DNA of 64,000 bases from Metellina segmentata (GCA_947359465.1 OX375873.1:76324278-76388277); one strand, 5' to 3'. Shown: positions 1-10,424, counted from the stretch's first letter. Numbers and translations are program-made. Notes: generated by a model from the letters alone, not told the origin.

Positions 1-59
1 AACAAAATTGAACATTCTTGCTCATGATCTGAATATGTCCAAGAGCAGAGTCACTGCTG

Positions 60-130
60 GTCGGTTGATTTGAGTTTTATGGCACAAGGTCTAACAACAG
101 ACATTGCACCAAATCCAAGTTTAAATAAAT
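60..130 (+). repeat. Interspersed repeat piece (TTTTATGGCACAAGGTC)
   Basis: The block around TTTTATGGCACAAGGTC recurs at 19447..19500 and, diverged, at 36812..36860. All three copies are on the plus strand. The class is unknown; it may be the tail of a SINE or LINE. The first 60 bases show nothing recognisable. Confidence 0.4.
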
Positions 131-196
131 TATTCAAAACATATTTAATATAAATATCAAACAACTAACGAAAAATAGACTAAAAACATACAAGTA

Positions 197-1446
197 CAGA
201 GGCTGTTCGCGCATTGTTTAGACGATTTTGGTTAGCGGTAATAAAAAATCGTTTGCTGCAAAAGAAATAATTGCAGTTGTACTATGTTTCTAAAAGTCAA
301 AATTATCGTCTGCGGCTTGAGAGGTTTAAATGGCGTTTTTAACGAAGCAGTAGTTCAAAGGCTATATTTATGCGTTTTCCGAAGAGAAATATTCATATTC
401 CGTTATCCAAAAACGATGTGAGTCATGGTTTTGTGATATCTAAAGCGTCGATAGGTAATATCGTCAACAAGAAAGGAAAAAAAACGTCAAATTGGAGCCT
501 CAAGTGGGACAAAAATTCCAAACAAGTATCCAAGGAAGAAACGGACATCTTCGACTATTGCAAAGGTACGTTGCTTAATGTTAAAAGAAAATCCCCCTAG
601 TCAAAAGACAATTGCAAAATCATTAAAATGCCACTGTAAACAAAATGATAAATGTTGATTTAAATCTTAAGAAAGCGAAAAAACGAAATGTGCATCGTCT
701 TTCTCCAAAGCATATCGCTGAACGCAGGACACGCTGCCGAATTCTATATGAAACACACTTCTCCAAAGAAAAATGGAAAAAAATTGTCACAATAGATGAA
801 TCATGGGTGTATTTAAATGATTGCAGCAAAAAAAGAGCCATTTATTATCATAAAAGGGGAGAAAAAAATTTAAGTACATGGTTCACAGAATCGAAAGAAA
901 GTTTTTCTAAGGGATTCATGATTGTTATTGGTTTTTCATATAATGGCAAGATTAACTCCAAATACTATCAGGAACATATTTTATCGCCAATTTTTCTGAA
1001 TGAAATACCATCGCTTTACCCACAGTGCTATCAATCTGTGGAACTCCATCAAGACAAAGCTAGCAGTCACACATCAAAATCCACTGTAAATTTCCTAAAA
1101 GAAATGGAACAAAAAAACCGGTATCAAGGCCAAACCCTTCACTGATATCCCTACTAAATCTCCCGATGTATCACCTATGGATTTATGTGCTTTCGGAATT
1201 TTAAAATCTGCATTATCCAAACGTCGTCCCACAACCCTTACAGGACTATGTAAAGCTGTTCAGGAGGAATGGAATAGAATACCTCTTCTGACACTTCAAA
1301 AGGCATTATTATCCTGGAAATTACGGTGTCGAAAGATAGTTCAGAATAAGGGCTATCAAATAGAACATTTAAAACACAATAATTTTTTGTAATTTTGTTT
1401 TGTGAATACAATATACATTGTCTAAAAAATGTGTGAACAGCCTCTG
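197..1446 (+). mobile_element. Mariner-like DNA transposon with broken transposase
   Basis: Terminal inverted repeats CAGAGGCTGTTC bound a 1,250 bp element; a TA precedes the left end, but CA follows the right end. Between them lie transposase pieces at 370..600, 645..1145 and 1177..1392. Visible motifs are TIDESWVYLND (first Asp), HQDKASSH (second Asp) and SPDVSPMDLCAFG (third Asp). The last two pieces are out of frame with each other near an A-run at 1109..1116. Counted across that shift, the second to third Asp spacing is about 41-43, which would suit a DD41D-type mariner. The copy is inactive. The family assignment is tentative. Confidence 0.8.
645..1145 (+). pseudogene. Mariner-like transposase, catalytic-domain fragment
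   Basis: 166-aa open segment with TIDESWVYLND and HQDKASSHTS, which are the first two acidic catalytic blocks of the mariner DDE/D domain. The N-terminal DNA-binding part sits in a separate upstream segment (370..600). The third Asp block follows in another frame at about 1160..1392. Frame breaks make the gene non-functional. Confidence 0.75.
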
Positions 1447-1564
1447 CACACATGCAGAAAAAATGAATGCAAATTAAAAGAAGCAGAAATTTTATTAAAA
1501 AAAACCACTGGAGTTCAAAATTAAGAGAATTTGCATATTTTGTCGGTGCATTTAGAGGAATAAG

Positions 1565-1890
1565 AACCGGTATAGTGGTTAAGGTGTTAGCCTCTAGATC
1601 GGAAGGTTCCTGGTTCGAATCCGGGTTCGGGCATGGATGTTTGTATGCGTATGGTGTAGAGGCGGCTGGTGCACCTTAAATCTGTCGTGGCCGAAAGTCC
1701 TCACGTTGGGTTGGCGTGGAAGTTTGGAGAGTGGGGTGCCAGCTCAGGTGTTGCTTCGTCATCTGACCGTGGTTCAAAATTACGAAGTGTTGTCCTCGGA
1801 TCTTTCCCTTACGGGACTGATCCCGGACCGTCGTCAACAGCCCGTTGTGTTGCTCTAGTACGACGTTAACTAAAATTAAATTACCTTAAA
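1565..1890 (+). mobile_element. tRNA-derived SINE, full length (S1)
   Basis: The head has an A-box-like TAGTGGTTAAGG and a B box GGTTCGAATCC (pol III promoter). The body runs about 250 bp to GTTGCTCTAGTACGACGTTAA and an AT-rich tail. It is flanked by a perfect 13-bp target duplication TTAGAGGAATAAG (1552..1564 and 1891..1903), proving a retroposed unit of 326 bp. The same body is found at 50426..50746 and in part elsewhere. Confidence 0.9.
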
Positions 1891-1966
1891 TTAGAGGAAT
1901 AAGCTTTCTAAGCGCACGAGACAGTTTCCGCACTTTGTTCGCTCGCACACCTCGGCGAATTAGGCC

Positions 1967-2387
1967 TGTAACGTCGTGATAAAAGAAATAGACTTTTTTA
2001 AAGAAATAAAGAAAAATTTATTTACAATATGGTAGCGACATCACCGTTACAACTACCTCTCATCATACGTTTTAAACATAACGGCTGAAACACGCCATTC
2101 CAACACTGCACTCAGTCCACACTTCAACGAAGCATCCAATCGACTCTAAAAAGCCGTTACAAAAAAAATATCTTTTCACCAACGTTATACATAAAAGAAA
2201 AAAAATGAACTTCCGGGAAAACCCTTTAAGCTCACATAAATATGTCAAAAGAAAAGATATCATTTCCAAGAGTAATAAGAAGTATAAATAAACACAGGAA
2301 GTATCACAATATATCTTGGGGAATATATAAGGAAAAAGAAATACTATAGAAATACATTTAAAAGATATTCCGGAAGTGTACGTTACA
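1967..2387 (-). repeat. 3' LTR of the Gypsy-type element
   Basis: 421 bp, bounded by TGTAACG and CGTTACA, next to GGCC. It matches the 5' LTR almost base for base except for a short stretch near 2312..2325. Confidence 0.9.
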
Positions 2388-2550
2388 ACTCTTCCCCCCT
2401 TAGAATAACTTTTTACCATGTAAAAAGTTACCATAACTTTAAGAAAAACTAAATTCTACAAAATTTCATACAAATATTTACAAAAATATATACAACTGCC
2501 AAGTTACCTAAAAAAACAATAAAAATAAACTCAAAGGACATTTTGGTAAC

Positions 2551-4466
2551 TCAGAACAGTCGGCTAAGGCTGTCAGCATTCTGGTGTTTTCTGCCCTGAC
2601 GATGGATTACCTCATAGTTCCAGGGCTGCAATGCAAGAGCCCATCTCATGAGACGTGGATTTACCACAGAGTTCTTTTTTAACCATACTAGAGGATTATG
2701 ATCAGTTTGGATAAAGAACCTGGTAGGTCCATCCAGGTAGCATCGTAGCTTCTTGACAGCAAACACAATAGCGGCACCTTCCTTTTCGGCTTTCAAGATC
2801 TGCGAATGTCGGACCGACATTCGATATGGCTTCGCACAGAGGGGCTTTATTTCAGAAAGTTCGATATCAAACTGGATACGATCTGTGAGGCCAGGCACGT
2901 TTGAGAAACAATTGGAATATTTACATATAATACAACTGAGCTGGTCAATCTGGTCGTCATCCAGTCTTCCTTTCACTTCACTGTTTCTCAATATCTCCTC
3001 GAGATCAAAAATATTGGGATTGTTTTCCACGGGCGGGAATTCTTCTTCCAACTCTGATTCTTCATCCTCACAAGTAGTGACCAGATTTATGAATTCAGGT
3101 CTCTGGTAATAAGGTTTTAAAAGATTTACATGGTAGATTTGTGACGAATTTTTCCGGTTAGGCAGGGCAACAAAGTAGTTCGTCTCCGAAATCTTGCTTT
3201 CAATGGTCCCAGGACCATTAAATTGAACCGCTAACTTATTTACAGGTGAGGGTGCCAGTACCAGTACTTTATCTCCAACATTGAATTCACGTTTCACGGT
3301 ATTTTTGTCGTACCATTTTTTTCTTTTCTTGGCAGCTTCCTCCATATTATCAATGGCTAGGCTGCGACATTTTTCCAATCTTCTGAGAAGATTGATGATA
3401 TATTCAACAACTGAAGAATTTCCTTCTTCCGGCTGTAACCAGTTTTCATACAGAAGAGTGACGGGAGTCCGTAAGTTTTTTCCATGAACCAATTCAGCTG
3501 GACTGAATCCGGTGGATTCATGAGTAACTGTCCTTAAGGCGAACAAGACTGCATGGACATGCTTCTCCCAATCTGGTCCTTCTTCGGTACACAAAACTCT
3601 CAAAATCCGTTTCAGGGTACGATGAAACCTTTCTACCGGATTGCTCTGGGGATGATACACAGAGCTAAGTACCACCTTGATGCCGAAACGTTCAAAAAAT
3701 TCCGATGTGAGTTCGCTCATAAACGAGGTTCCCTGGTCGTGTTGAATCTCCTTAGGAAAACCCATTCGACTAAAAATCTGAAGGAGAGCATTAATTACGG
3801 ATCTAGATGTTATGTTTGGTACTGCCACAGCATCTGGGTACTTCGACGACATACACATTGCCGTAATCAGGTATCTTTGGTCTGAGTCCGTCACGGGCAA
3901 AGGTCCTACAGCGTCAATATTAATGCGGGAAAAAACTTCAGTAATCACTGGAACAAGAGTCGTGGGCGCTTTTTTCTTGTCCCTTGCCTTTCCAGCTCTC
4001 TGACAGGAATCGCAAGCCTTCACGAAGTCCTCTGCTTCTTTGTAACAGTTTTTCCAGAAAAAGTACTTGGTCATTCTGTCTTTGGTCTTGGTGGTCCCAA
4101 GATGACCTGACGTGCCTTCATGACACAATTTCAGTATCTTTTCTCGATACTCTATGGGCACGACGATGAGCTTCCTTTCGATACCACTCTTGTCCTTCTT
4201 GATCTTTACCAAAAGTCGGCCCTTCTCCAGTTCAAAATCTTTAGGAGGGTTTCCATTTTGGATTTGTTTTACTTGAGAGCTCATCTCTTCATCTTCACCT
4301 TGAGCCTTGATTAGCTGCTCAGTGTCCACTTTTAACAATTCAGTGATATCTTGATCTTCTGCCACCTGAGTGAACTCGTCACTTACTTCCCCTGTTTCCA
4401 TTTCATTTTTTTCCAAGGTACTGAATTCTTCGGCTGGGATAGGGTTTTCGGATTCTTTAATTAAAG

Positions 4467-4517
<51 letters not shown>

Positions 4518-4755
4518 CTTCCCTTTCTTTCACTTTTTTCTGATGCCTTGTCAGTACTGCATTTATTTGATCCACAGATTGACAATCTTCCCTTTTTAAC
4601 AAGGCAGCAGTCCGATTCCCTAAAAGATATCGTCCGCGGTCTAGTTCATCTGGAATCACAGCAGCCTTAGTGAGTGTTTTTCCCAATTCACACTCTACCA
4701 AACTTCGGCAAGAGGTAAACAAGTTGAGCTGGAGTCCAAAGGTTGCTGTACCCAA
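2551..4755 (-). pseudogene. Pol: integrase followed by RNase H remnant, RT core missing
   Basis: A 734-aa open frame. After an acidic linker interrupted by a (GA)n run (4464..4513, read as Ser-Leu repeats) come the integrase HHCC finger (CHEGTSGHLG then CDSCQ, residues about 210-250) and the DDE core (INIDAVGP about 280, HDQGTSF about 340, NPVERFHRT about 373). A chromo/GPY-like tail follows (FNVGDKVLVLAPS to YHVNLLKPYY). Next comes the start of an RT domain (KPLCAKPYRMS, about 640), which jumps near position 2790 straight into the end of an RNase H domain (VKKLRCYLDG, TDHNPLVWL). The central RT, including its YxDD box, is absent. Integrase upstream of RT is the Ty1/copia or Gmr1-like order, not standard Gypsy. 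The ATG is probably not a real start. Confidence 0.85.
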
Positions 4756-6164
4756 ACATGTTCACCAGTCATGTCAGCTGAATTCACCAATTTCCGACAC
4801 ACAATGTCAATGGTCGCTCCGGTATCTCTTAGTAAATTTATATCCTGACCGTTTATTTTTTCTTTCATGATAAACGGTTCCAGGTATTTCTCAGGTTCTT
4901 TGTCCGAAATGTAATTTACAGTTTCCGAAGGTTTCTTCAACTTTGGACAATTTGGTCGGATATGACCAGGCTGATTGCAATGAAAACACCGCATCTGTCT
5001 CCTGCGGTCGAATTCCGGATTTGGGTCTTGTTCGGAAAATCTTCGTTCTATCTTAACCCCTTTACCATTCATGGTATCACTTCTCCTTGGTGGATTATCG
5101 GTCTTTTCAAACTTATTTTGAACTCGACCCTCGAACTTGTCTTTCGCAAAGACAGGGTTTCGTTTCACAGTTCGTCTAACGTCTTCAAACTTCTCCAACA
5201 GTTCCACCAAATCTGTAGGGGAGTTTATTTCTGTCCATTCTCTGAGATACATATCCTTAAATTCGGATGGTGTTTTTTTCTTCATCTGATCTGTGATGAC
5301 CAAATCTCTCAGTTTTTCAAAAGTAAGGACCTGACAACCTGCAATCCATCCATCGAAATAAGTAGACAATTCATGATAGAAATCCCTCCAGTTCCGATCA
5401 ACTGCTTTATGGTGTGAACTAAATAACTGTCGAAATCTTTCTGGTGTTAGTTTGAACCTTTTTAACAGAATATTTTTGATGTGATCATAATTTATAGCTA
5501 GGTCAGCTGGTTCACGGGCTATTATATGAGCAATCTCTTGGGGGATCAAACTTAATAGGTGAGATACCCACATTTCTTTACCCAGCGACAGCAAAGTTGC
5601 CTGTCGCTCGAACAAGATTAAATAAAGACTCATATCATCTTTCATGTCGTATTTCGGAAGGATCTTGGTCAAGTCTCGATTCGATGGTCTAGAATGATCA
5701 ACTGCACCTTGCTGGGTTTGTCTAGTTGCTTCTATTCTCAATTTTTCCAACTCATACTCTCGTTCTCTCTGCTTTTCTTTCACTTCTAGGTCTTCAATTC
5801 TCCGCTTTTCTTCCACTTCAAGGGCTTCAATTCTCCGCTTTTCTTCAAGGTCTTCAATTCTCCGCTTTTCTTCAAGGGGTTCAATTCTCCGCTTTTCTTC
5901 CACTTCAAGGGCTTCAATTCTCCGCTTTTCTTCCACTTCAAGGGTTTCAATTCTCCGCTTTTCTTCCACTTCAAAGGCTTCATTTTTCTTTCGAGTTTCT
6001 ATAATTCTACCAAAAAGTGCTTTGGTGAATTCCTCATCATATCCCTCACTTGAAGTAATAAGATTCACTAACTGTTTTATGGATTTTTCTACGGTGATTT
6101 CTAAATCTATCTCCTCCACCAATTTGATCAAGTCCTCTTTCTTTCCCTTAACTAAATAAGTCAT
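4695..6164 (-). CDS. Gag and protease part of the LTR element
   Basis: A 489-aa frame. Residues about 58-125 are a tandem repeat of EVEEKRRIEAL units of 9-11 residues, predicted as a charged coiled coil (DNA copy 5786..6000). A capsid-like region follows, then a single CCHC zinc knuckle CFHCNQPGHIRPNCP (about residue 393) typical of nucleocapsid. Next is LLRDTGATIDIV (about residue 445), the aspartic protease DTG motif. The frame ends shortly after the protease start and overlaps the pol frame by about 60 nt. Whether this is programmed frameshifting or a mutation cannot be told from one copy. Confidence 0.85.
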   Translation of the reverse strand: MTYLVKGKKEDLIKLVEEIDLEITVEKSIKQLVNLITSSEGYDEEFTKALFGRIIETRKKNEAFEVEEKRRIETLEVEEKRRIEALEVEEKRRIEPLEEKRRIEDLEEKRRIEALEVEEKRRIEDLEVKEKQREREYELEKLRIEATRQTQQGAVDHSRPSNRDLTKILPKYDMKDDMSLYLILFERQATLLSLGKEMWVSHLLSLIPQEIAHIIAREPADLAINYDHIKNILLKRFKLTPERFRQLFSSHHKAVDRNWRDFYHELSTYFDGWIAGCQVLTFEKLRDLVITDQMKKKTPSEFKDMYLREWTEINSPTDLVELLEKFEDVRRTVKRNPVFAKDKFEGRVQNKFEKTDNPPRRSDTMNGKGVKIERRFSEQDPNPEFDRRRQMRCFHCNQPGHIRPNCPKLKKPSETVNYISDKEPEKYLEPFIMKEKINGQDINLLRDTGATIDIVCRKLVNSADMTGEHVWVQQPLDSSSTCLPLAEVW

Positions 6165-6714
6165 GATTAAATTCTAAACAGTTTCCCCCTTTGGACTCAA
6201 ATATAACGTAAGGTACAAAATGAAAACTTTTCGAAACCGAAACCGTCCAGAATTCTGACTTACCTTATAGCCAAGCCACAAGAAATATAACTCAAAGACA
6301 ATAGAACAATAGAAAAGAAATAAATGTACAAAAACCAATTTTGTAACCCAAAAGACCTTAAAAAGTAAATTAATTAAAAAAATTTTTTAATCAAAACACC
6401 ATTTCAAATACAAAACAAATTTAAATTATTAATTAAGATAAATAATCATCTACGACAACTAAAATCTCTTAAATTTCTATTTCACATAAATTCCAAATCA
6501 ATACTAATTTCTATTATAAAAGCAAAATTTGCAATTAAGAAATTTTTTTGTTTCGAAACCTGTTACGATAAATGGAAGTTATCACAAAAACAGAAGTAAA
6601 ATTGTACATTAAATATAATAGTGCATAAAACTTTAGACTTAAAACCGAAACCACTTATCTGGAACAGTTGCTTGATGGTACACAGGAAGTCCTTGAGCAG
6701 GAACCCAAAGTTCG

Positions 6715-7215
6715 AACTGGACTTTGCTGACGATGACAGGACGGGATGCCCAAAAAGTTCGGACCGGATGGCCCTTTCGATGCTGAACACACACGCGTTT
6801 CACACACAGGAACAGGACGGGATGTCCCAATTCTACTGACCGGACTAAGCTTCGTTGCTGGACACACGCAGTAACAGGACACGTTTCATACACAGAAACA
6901 GAACGGGATATCCAAAAACATCGGACCGGATGGCCCACTTCGTTGCTGCCGGACGCACGCAAATTCTCCACTCGCGAGGACGGGATGTCCACAAACTTCG
7001 GACCGGATGGCCCCCTTCGTTGCTGCCGGACGCACGCAAATACTCTACTCACAAGGACCGGATGGCCCCTTCGTTGCTGCCGGACGCACGCAAATACTCC
7101 ACTCACGAGGACGGGATGTCCACAAACTTCGGACCGGATGGCCCCTTCGTTGCTGCCGGACGCACGCAAATTTTCGCTGAACACAGGACGAGATGTCCAC
7201 AGTTTATTCTCAAAT
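6715..7215 (-). repeat. GC-rich minisatellite in the leader of the LTR element
   Basis: Repeats of about 65-130 bp are built from GGACGGGATGTCC, CGGACCGGATGGCCC and CGTTGCTGCCGGACGCACG. They fill the stretch between the 5' LTR and gag and are much richer in GC than the surroundings. The two core motifs are near-palindromic. No host gene overlaps. Confidence 0.8.
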
Positions 7216-7283
7216 CAGGACGGGATGTCCAAGACTTCAATTTAATGGGAACGATCCCACCGCTGCCACCATTAATAGGTAGC

Positions 7284-7729
7284 TGTAACGTCGTGATAAA
7301 AGAAATAGACTTTTTTAAAGAAATAAAGAAAAATTTATTTACAATATGGTAGCGACATCACCGTTACAACTACCTCTCATCATACGTTTTAAACATAACG
7401 GCTGAAACACGCCATTCCAACACTGCACTCAGTCCACACTTCAACGAAGCATCCAATCGACTCTAAAAAGCCGTTACAAAAAAAATATCTTTTCACCAAC
7501 GTTATACATAAAAGAAAAAAAAATGAACTTCCGGGAAAACCATTTAAGCTCACATAAATATGTCAAAAGAAAAGATATCATTTCCAAGAGTAATAAGAAG
7601 TATAAATAAACACAGGAAGTATCACAATATCTCTCTCTCTCTCTCTCTCTCTTGTGGGGGGGGGGGGAATAAGGAAAAAGAAATACTATAGAAATACATT
7701 TAAAAGATATTCCGGAAGTGTACGTTACA
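7284..7729 (-). repeat. 5' LTR of the Gypsy-type element
   Basis: 446 bp. It differs from the other LTR mainly by a (CT)n run and a poly-G run at 7630..7669, which replace a short segment of its partner. The minus-strand 5' LTR should hold the promoter. Confidence 0.9.
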
Positions 7730-8166
7730 GGCCGCTGTTGACCGGTTGGGAGATTATCGGATTAGTAACCGGAAGGTTGCGAGTTTAAATCCAGACAAAG
7801 ACCATCGTGTACAAAGGGAGCTGTTTCACGTTAAATCTATGGTGGCCTCAAATGTCCTCACGTTGGCGTTGTGCAAAAGTTTGAAGAGTGGTGTGCCAGC
7901 TCAGGTGTTACCTCGTCATCTGACCGTGGTTACAAATTACGTGTTGTCTATGGATCTTTCCCTTCGGGGTTGATATCGGACCGTCATCAATAGCCCGTTA
8001 TGTTGCTCCAGTACGACGTTAATTAAAATACCTACCTACCTACCAACCTTGGCGAATTTCGCAGTGTATTTTTTGTAACATTCGGTGAAATTCAAAGCAA
8101 ACAGTTGAAATGAGTAACCACCAACGTTTGGATGATGAAAGGACGTAGTGAATCGTCGGGTAAGTA

Positions 8167-8290
8167 AGGTAATCTTAATTAATGTCGTACTAGAGCAACA
8201 CAACGGACTATTGACGACGGTCCGGGATCAATCCCCTAAGGGAAAGATTCGAGGACAACAACACGTAATTTTGAACCACGGTCAGATGAC
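8167..8290 (-). mobile_element. Truncated SINE inside the Tc1-like element
   Basis: A reverse copy of the SINE 3' half (GTCGTACTAGAGCAACACAA to ACGGTCAGATGAC), 5'-truncated. The sequence CGGGTAAG lies on both sides. Boundaries are approximate. Confidence 0.7.
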
Positions 8291-8462
8291 GATCGGGTAA
8301 GAATGCAAAAGCATTGAATCAAACGCCGAACGTTGTGTCCAAGTTATGGAAACACAGTTTAATGATACCGGATCCTTATGAATAAAGCCTAGGCAACGTC
8401 GTCCAAGAGCCACGACGGTCAATGAAGATCGATATTTATCCATTACAGCGAGGCGTAGCAGG

Positions 8463-8553
8463 TAGATAGATATATTTTAATAAACATCGTTCTGGAGCAA
8501 CACAACTGTTTATTGACGACGGTCCAGGATCAATCCCAACGGGAAAGACCCGA
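8463..8553 (-). mobile_element. Second truncated SINE inside the Tc1-like element
   Basis: 91 bp of SINE tail in reverse, flanked by CGAGGCGTARCAGG on both sides (8449..8462 and 8554..8567, one mismatch), a 14-bp target duplication. Confidence 0.75.
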
Positions 8554-9187
8554 CGAGGCGTAACAGGAGGGCAACTGGATCCTGTTGGACGGGCGCTCAG
8601 ATCATGTCTTTTGAGAGGCTCTGAGGTATGGGGATGAGATCTTGCAGCCCTATGTTCGCCTTTTCAGGGGTGTAGTTGGCCCTGATTTCATTTCTATGGA
8701 CAACGCTCGCCCACATAGTGCTCATCTGGTCGAATATGTGGAACTGGAAAGTGAGGATATTTGCAGGATGGATTAGCCCCATCAAATCTCCAGACTTAAA
8801 CCGTTTAGAACATATATGGGATGCTCTTGGGAGGCAATTGCAAGTCACCTTCTCCTCACAGAACCTGAAAAAAAGCGTTGCTGGTGTGGGACCGACTTAC
8901 TCATTTCCAGTATGAATTCACGTTGAGCTAGCTGTAAGAAGGAACCATACTTATTAACCCATTTTTTGTGTCGATATTTTAACTTGTTTGACTTTCCTGC
9001 GCTGTCGAGTTTTAGGCACGATCATGCGTGTGTACCATAACTGTTATTTTTTTTGGTATTATTTCAACCCATGTAAACTATAATTTCATTAAAATGTCCA
9101 GCAGTTCTGGAGATAATCACCGAAAAGGGAAAATTTTCTTAATTTTGAACACCAGTGTATATCAATATAAAATTAATACGGAGAATG

Positions 9188-9480
9188 TAGGTATTTAATT
9201 AACGTCATACTGAAACAACACAACGGGCTATTGGCGACAGTTCAGGATCAAACCCGAAGGGGAAAAGATTCGAGGATAACACCACGTAATTTTGAACCAT
9301 GGTCAGATGACGAGGCGACACCTGTTCTGGTACCCCACTCTCCAAACCACACCAACATGAGTACATTTGAGTGAACGATAGGTTTAACGTGTACCAGCCC
9401 CCTTTGTACACGCCGGTCTTCGAACTCTCAACCCTCCGGTTGCAAATCAGTTACTCTTTCAATCGGGCTAACGTGGCCCC
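9188..9480 (-). mobile_element. Reverse SINE copy next to the Tc1-like element
   Basis: It contains the shared SINE body (ATTTTGAACCATGGTCAGATGACGAGG and more) and a tRNA-like head resembling the variant head at 7734. The target duplication was not resolved, so the ends are approximate. Confidence 0.65.
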
Positions 9481-10424
9481 AGGAAAACTGAGCAAAAGCC
9501 TTACCATTATCCGAACAATGACGTCCGAAGGTTGGTGGAAAGAGTGCAGTACTGGTCAAAAAATTCTACTAACTCCACAAATCAGTCAGTTTGTGAAAAT
9601 CTTTATAAAACACGGCTGGAAAATTATCTTCTGTGAAGCACAAATTAGGTTTCGAGGGTTCTTAGATTTACAACACATCCAAGATGAGATATTTGAAAAC
9701 CATCTTTAGGATTATCTCCAGATGCTCCTCAATGTGTTTTTTATGCAAGGGCATCATTTTATTTTGGAATAACTTTGACCTGAAACAATTTTATTACTCT
9801 TTTTCATATCGTTTATTCAATTATTAAGATTTATACAAGTGCCTGTTTTTGGACACTGGTCAAATGTCCATCTTTGGTCTACAATACAAACAGTGGCTTT
9901 CGACTACATTTGTGGAGATGATCCAATCAAGTTCTTGGTGAATGCTTTGCTTAAGCTGCTGTCGAATAGTTGTTGGGTTATTAGCAGACTTGTTCCTTTA
10001 AATAGCTCTATAGAAGAAAATAAAACTGCTCACATCAGGAACAAGAGCCAATTACATCACTAGGTTTTCAAATTATTTGGCCAAGTAATGCATCCTTTGG
10101 AAAATCCATGGTTGAAAGTGCCCATATTTGTAGAGCAACCAGGCGATTATTTGAATGTAATGTGCCATAAATTATTAACTGAGAAAACAATATATAAAAT
10201 TATTTTAATGTTTTAAGTTATTCCAAAACAAAATGGCGACCTTACATAAACACTGCACAAGGAACTGGAGTCAATTTTTTCATCCCTATGTTCAGCACAT
10301 CTAAAATGACAATGGCTACTTTTATTTCGAAAGCTAGACTTTTGTAAACATTTTTTGGCCAGTGCCATCAGGATTGAAACTCAAAGATAGGATCTTAAAT
10401 ATAAATATGAAACATTCACTTAAA
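9480..10424. other. Intergenic stretch without a recognised gene
   Basis: Unique-looking AT-rich sequence with short open frames (9371..9709, 9839..10063, plus strand) that match nothing I recognise. It could be decayed transposon or distal intergenic DNA. Confidence 0.3.

Larger units (their letters stand above)
1967..7729 (-). mobile_element. Ty3/Gypsy-type LTR retrotransposon, integrase before RT/RNase H, RT deleted
   Basis: LTRs at 1967..2387 and 7284..7729 (TGTAAC to GTTACA) are nearly identical and flanked by a 4-bp duplication GGCC (1963..1966, 7730..7733). The element runs on the minus strand. The primer-site region follows the 5' LTR below 7284 (TGGTGGCAGCGGTGGGAT on the minus strand). 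A polypurine tract AAGGGGGGAAGAG abuts the 3' LTR (about 2389..2402). Gag-protease is at 4695..6164 and pol at 2551..4755. The pol order is integrase, then RT start, then RNase H end, with the RT core missing. Fresh LTRs show a recent insertion; the missing RT means it was mobilised in trans or lost the RT later. Confidence 0.9.
1962..8045 (+). mobile_element. SINE (variant head) interrupted by the LTR retrotransposon
   Basis: The SINE consists of 1962..1966 plus 7734..8045. Its target duplication is ACCTYGGCGAATT (1949..1961 and 8046..8058, one mismatch), which is only visible when the LTR element is skipped. The head differs from S1 (CGGTTGGGAGATTATCGG with a B-box-like GGTTGCGAGTTTAAATCC), but the 3' half matches S1 (CTGACCGTGGT, GTTGCTCCAGTACGACGTTA) and ends in (CTAC)n. 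Confidence 0.8.
1506..9157 (+). mobile_element. Tc1-like transposon split by nested SINE and LTR insertions
   Basis: The two ends are inverted copies of CACTGGWGTTCAAAATTAAG (left from 1506, right ending 9157 and followed by TA). Between them, only 1506..1564, 1904..1961 and 8058..9157 (minus two SINEs) belong to the element, about 1 kb in all. Transposase remains include NHQRLDDERT (about 8110), a helix-turn-helix-like stretch around ALNQTPNVVSKLWK (8310..8350), SMDNARPHSAH with a catalytic Asp (about 8695..8730) and KSPDLNRLEHIWDALGRQL with the catalytic Glu (about 8780..8840). Stops and shifts make it dead. The insertions are S1 (1565..1890), the SINE holding the LTR element (1962..8045), and two reverse SINE pieces. 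Confidence 0.75.

Noticed and set aside
1570..1640. Functional tRNA gene
   Set aside because: A and B boxes are present, but there is no foldable acceptor stem, and the unit continues into a SINE body with its own target duplication.
4464..4513. Ser-Leu repeat domain in Pol
   Set aside because: It is a (GA)n microsatellite that happens to remain in frame, not a protein domain.
5726..6004. Plus-strand open frame with FSAFLPLQGL repeats
   Set aside because: It is the antisense shadow of the EVEEKRRIE repeats in Gag.
6855..7352. Plus-strand open frame over the leader of the LTR element
   Set aside because: It is long only because the minisatellite unit lacks stops. It runs into the LTR and shows no protein-like features.
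9839..10063. Open frame with WSNVHLWSTIQTVAFDYICG
   Set aside because: No family was recognised and no splice partners or start context support it.
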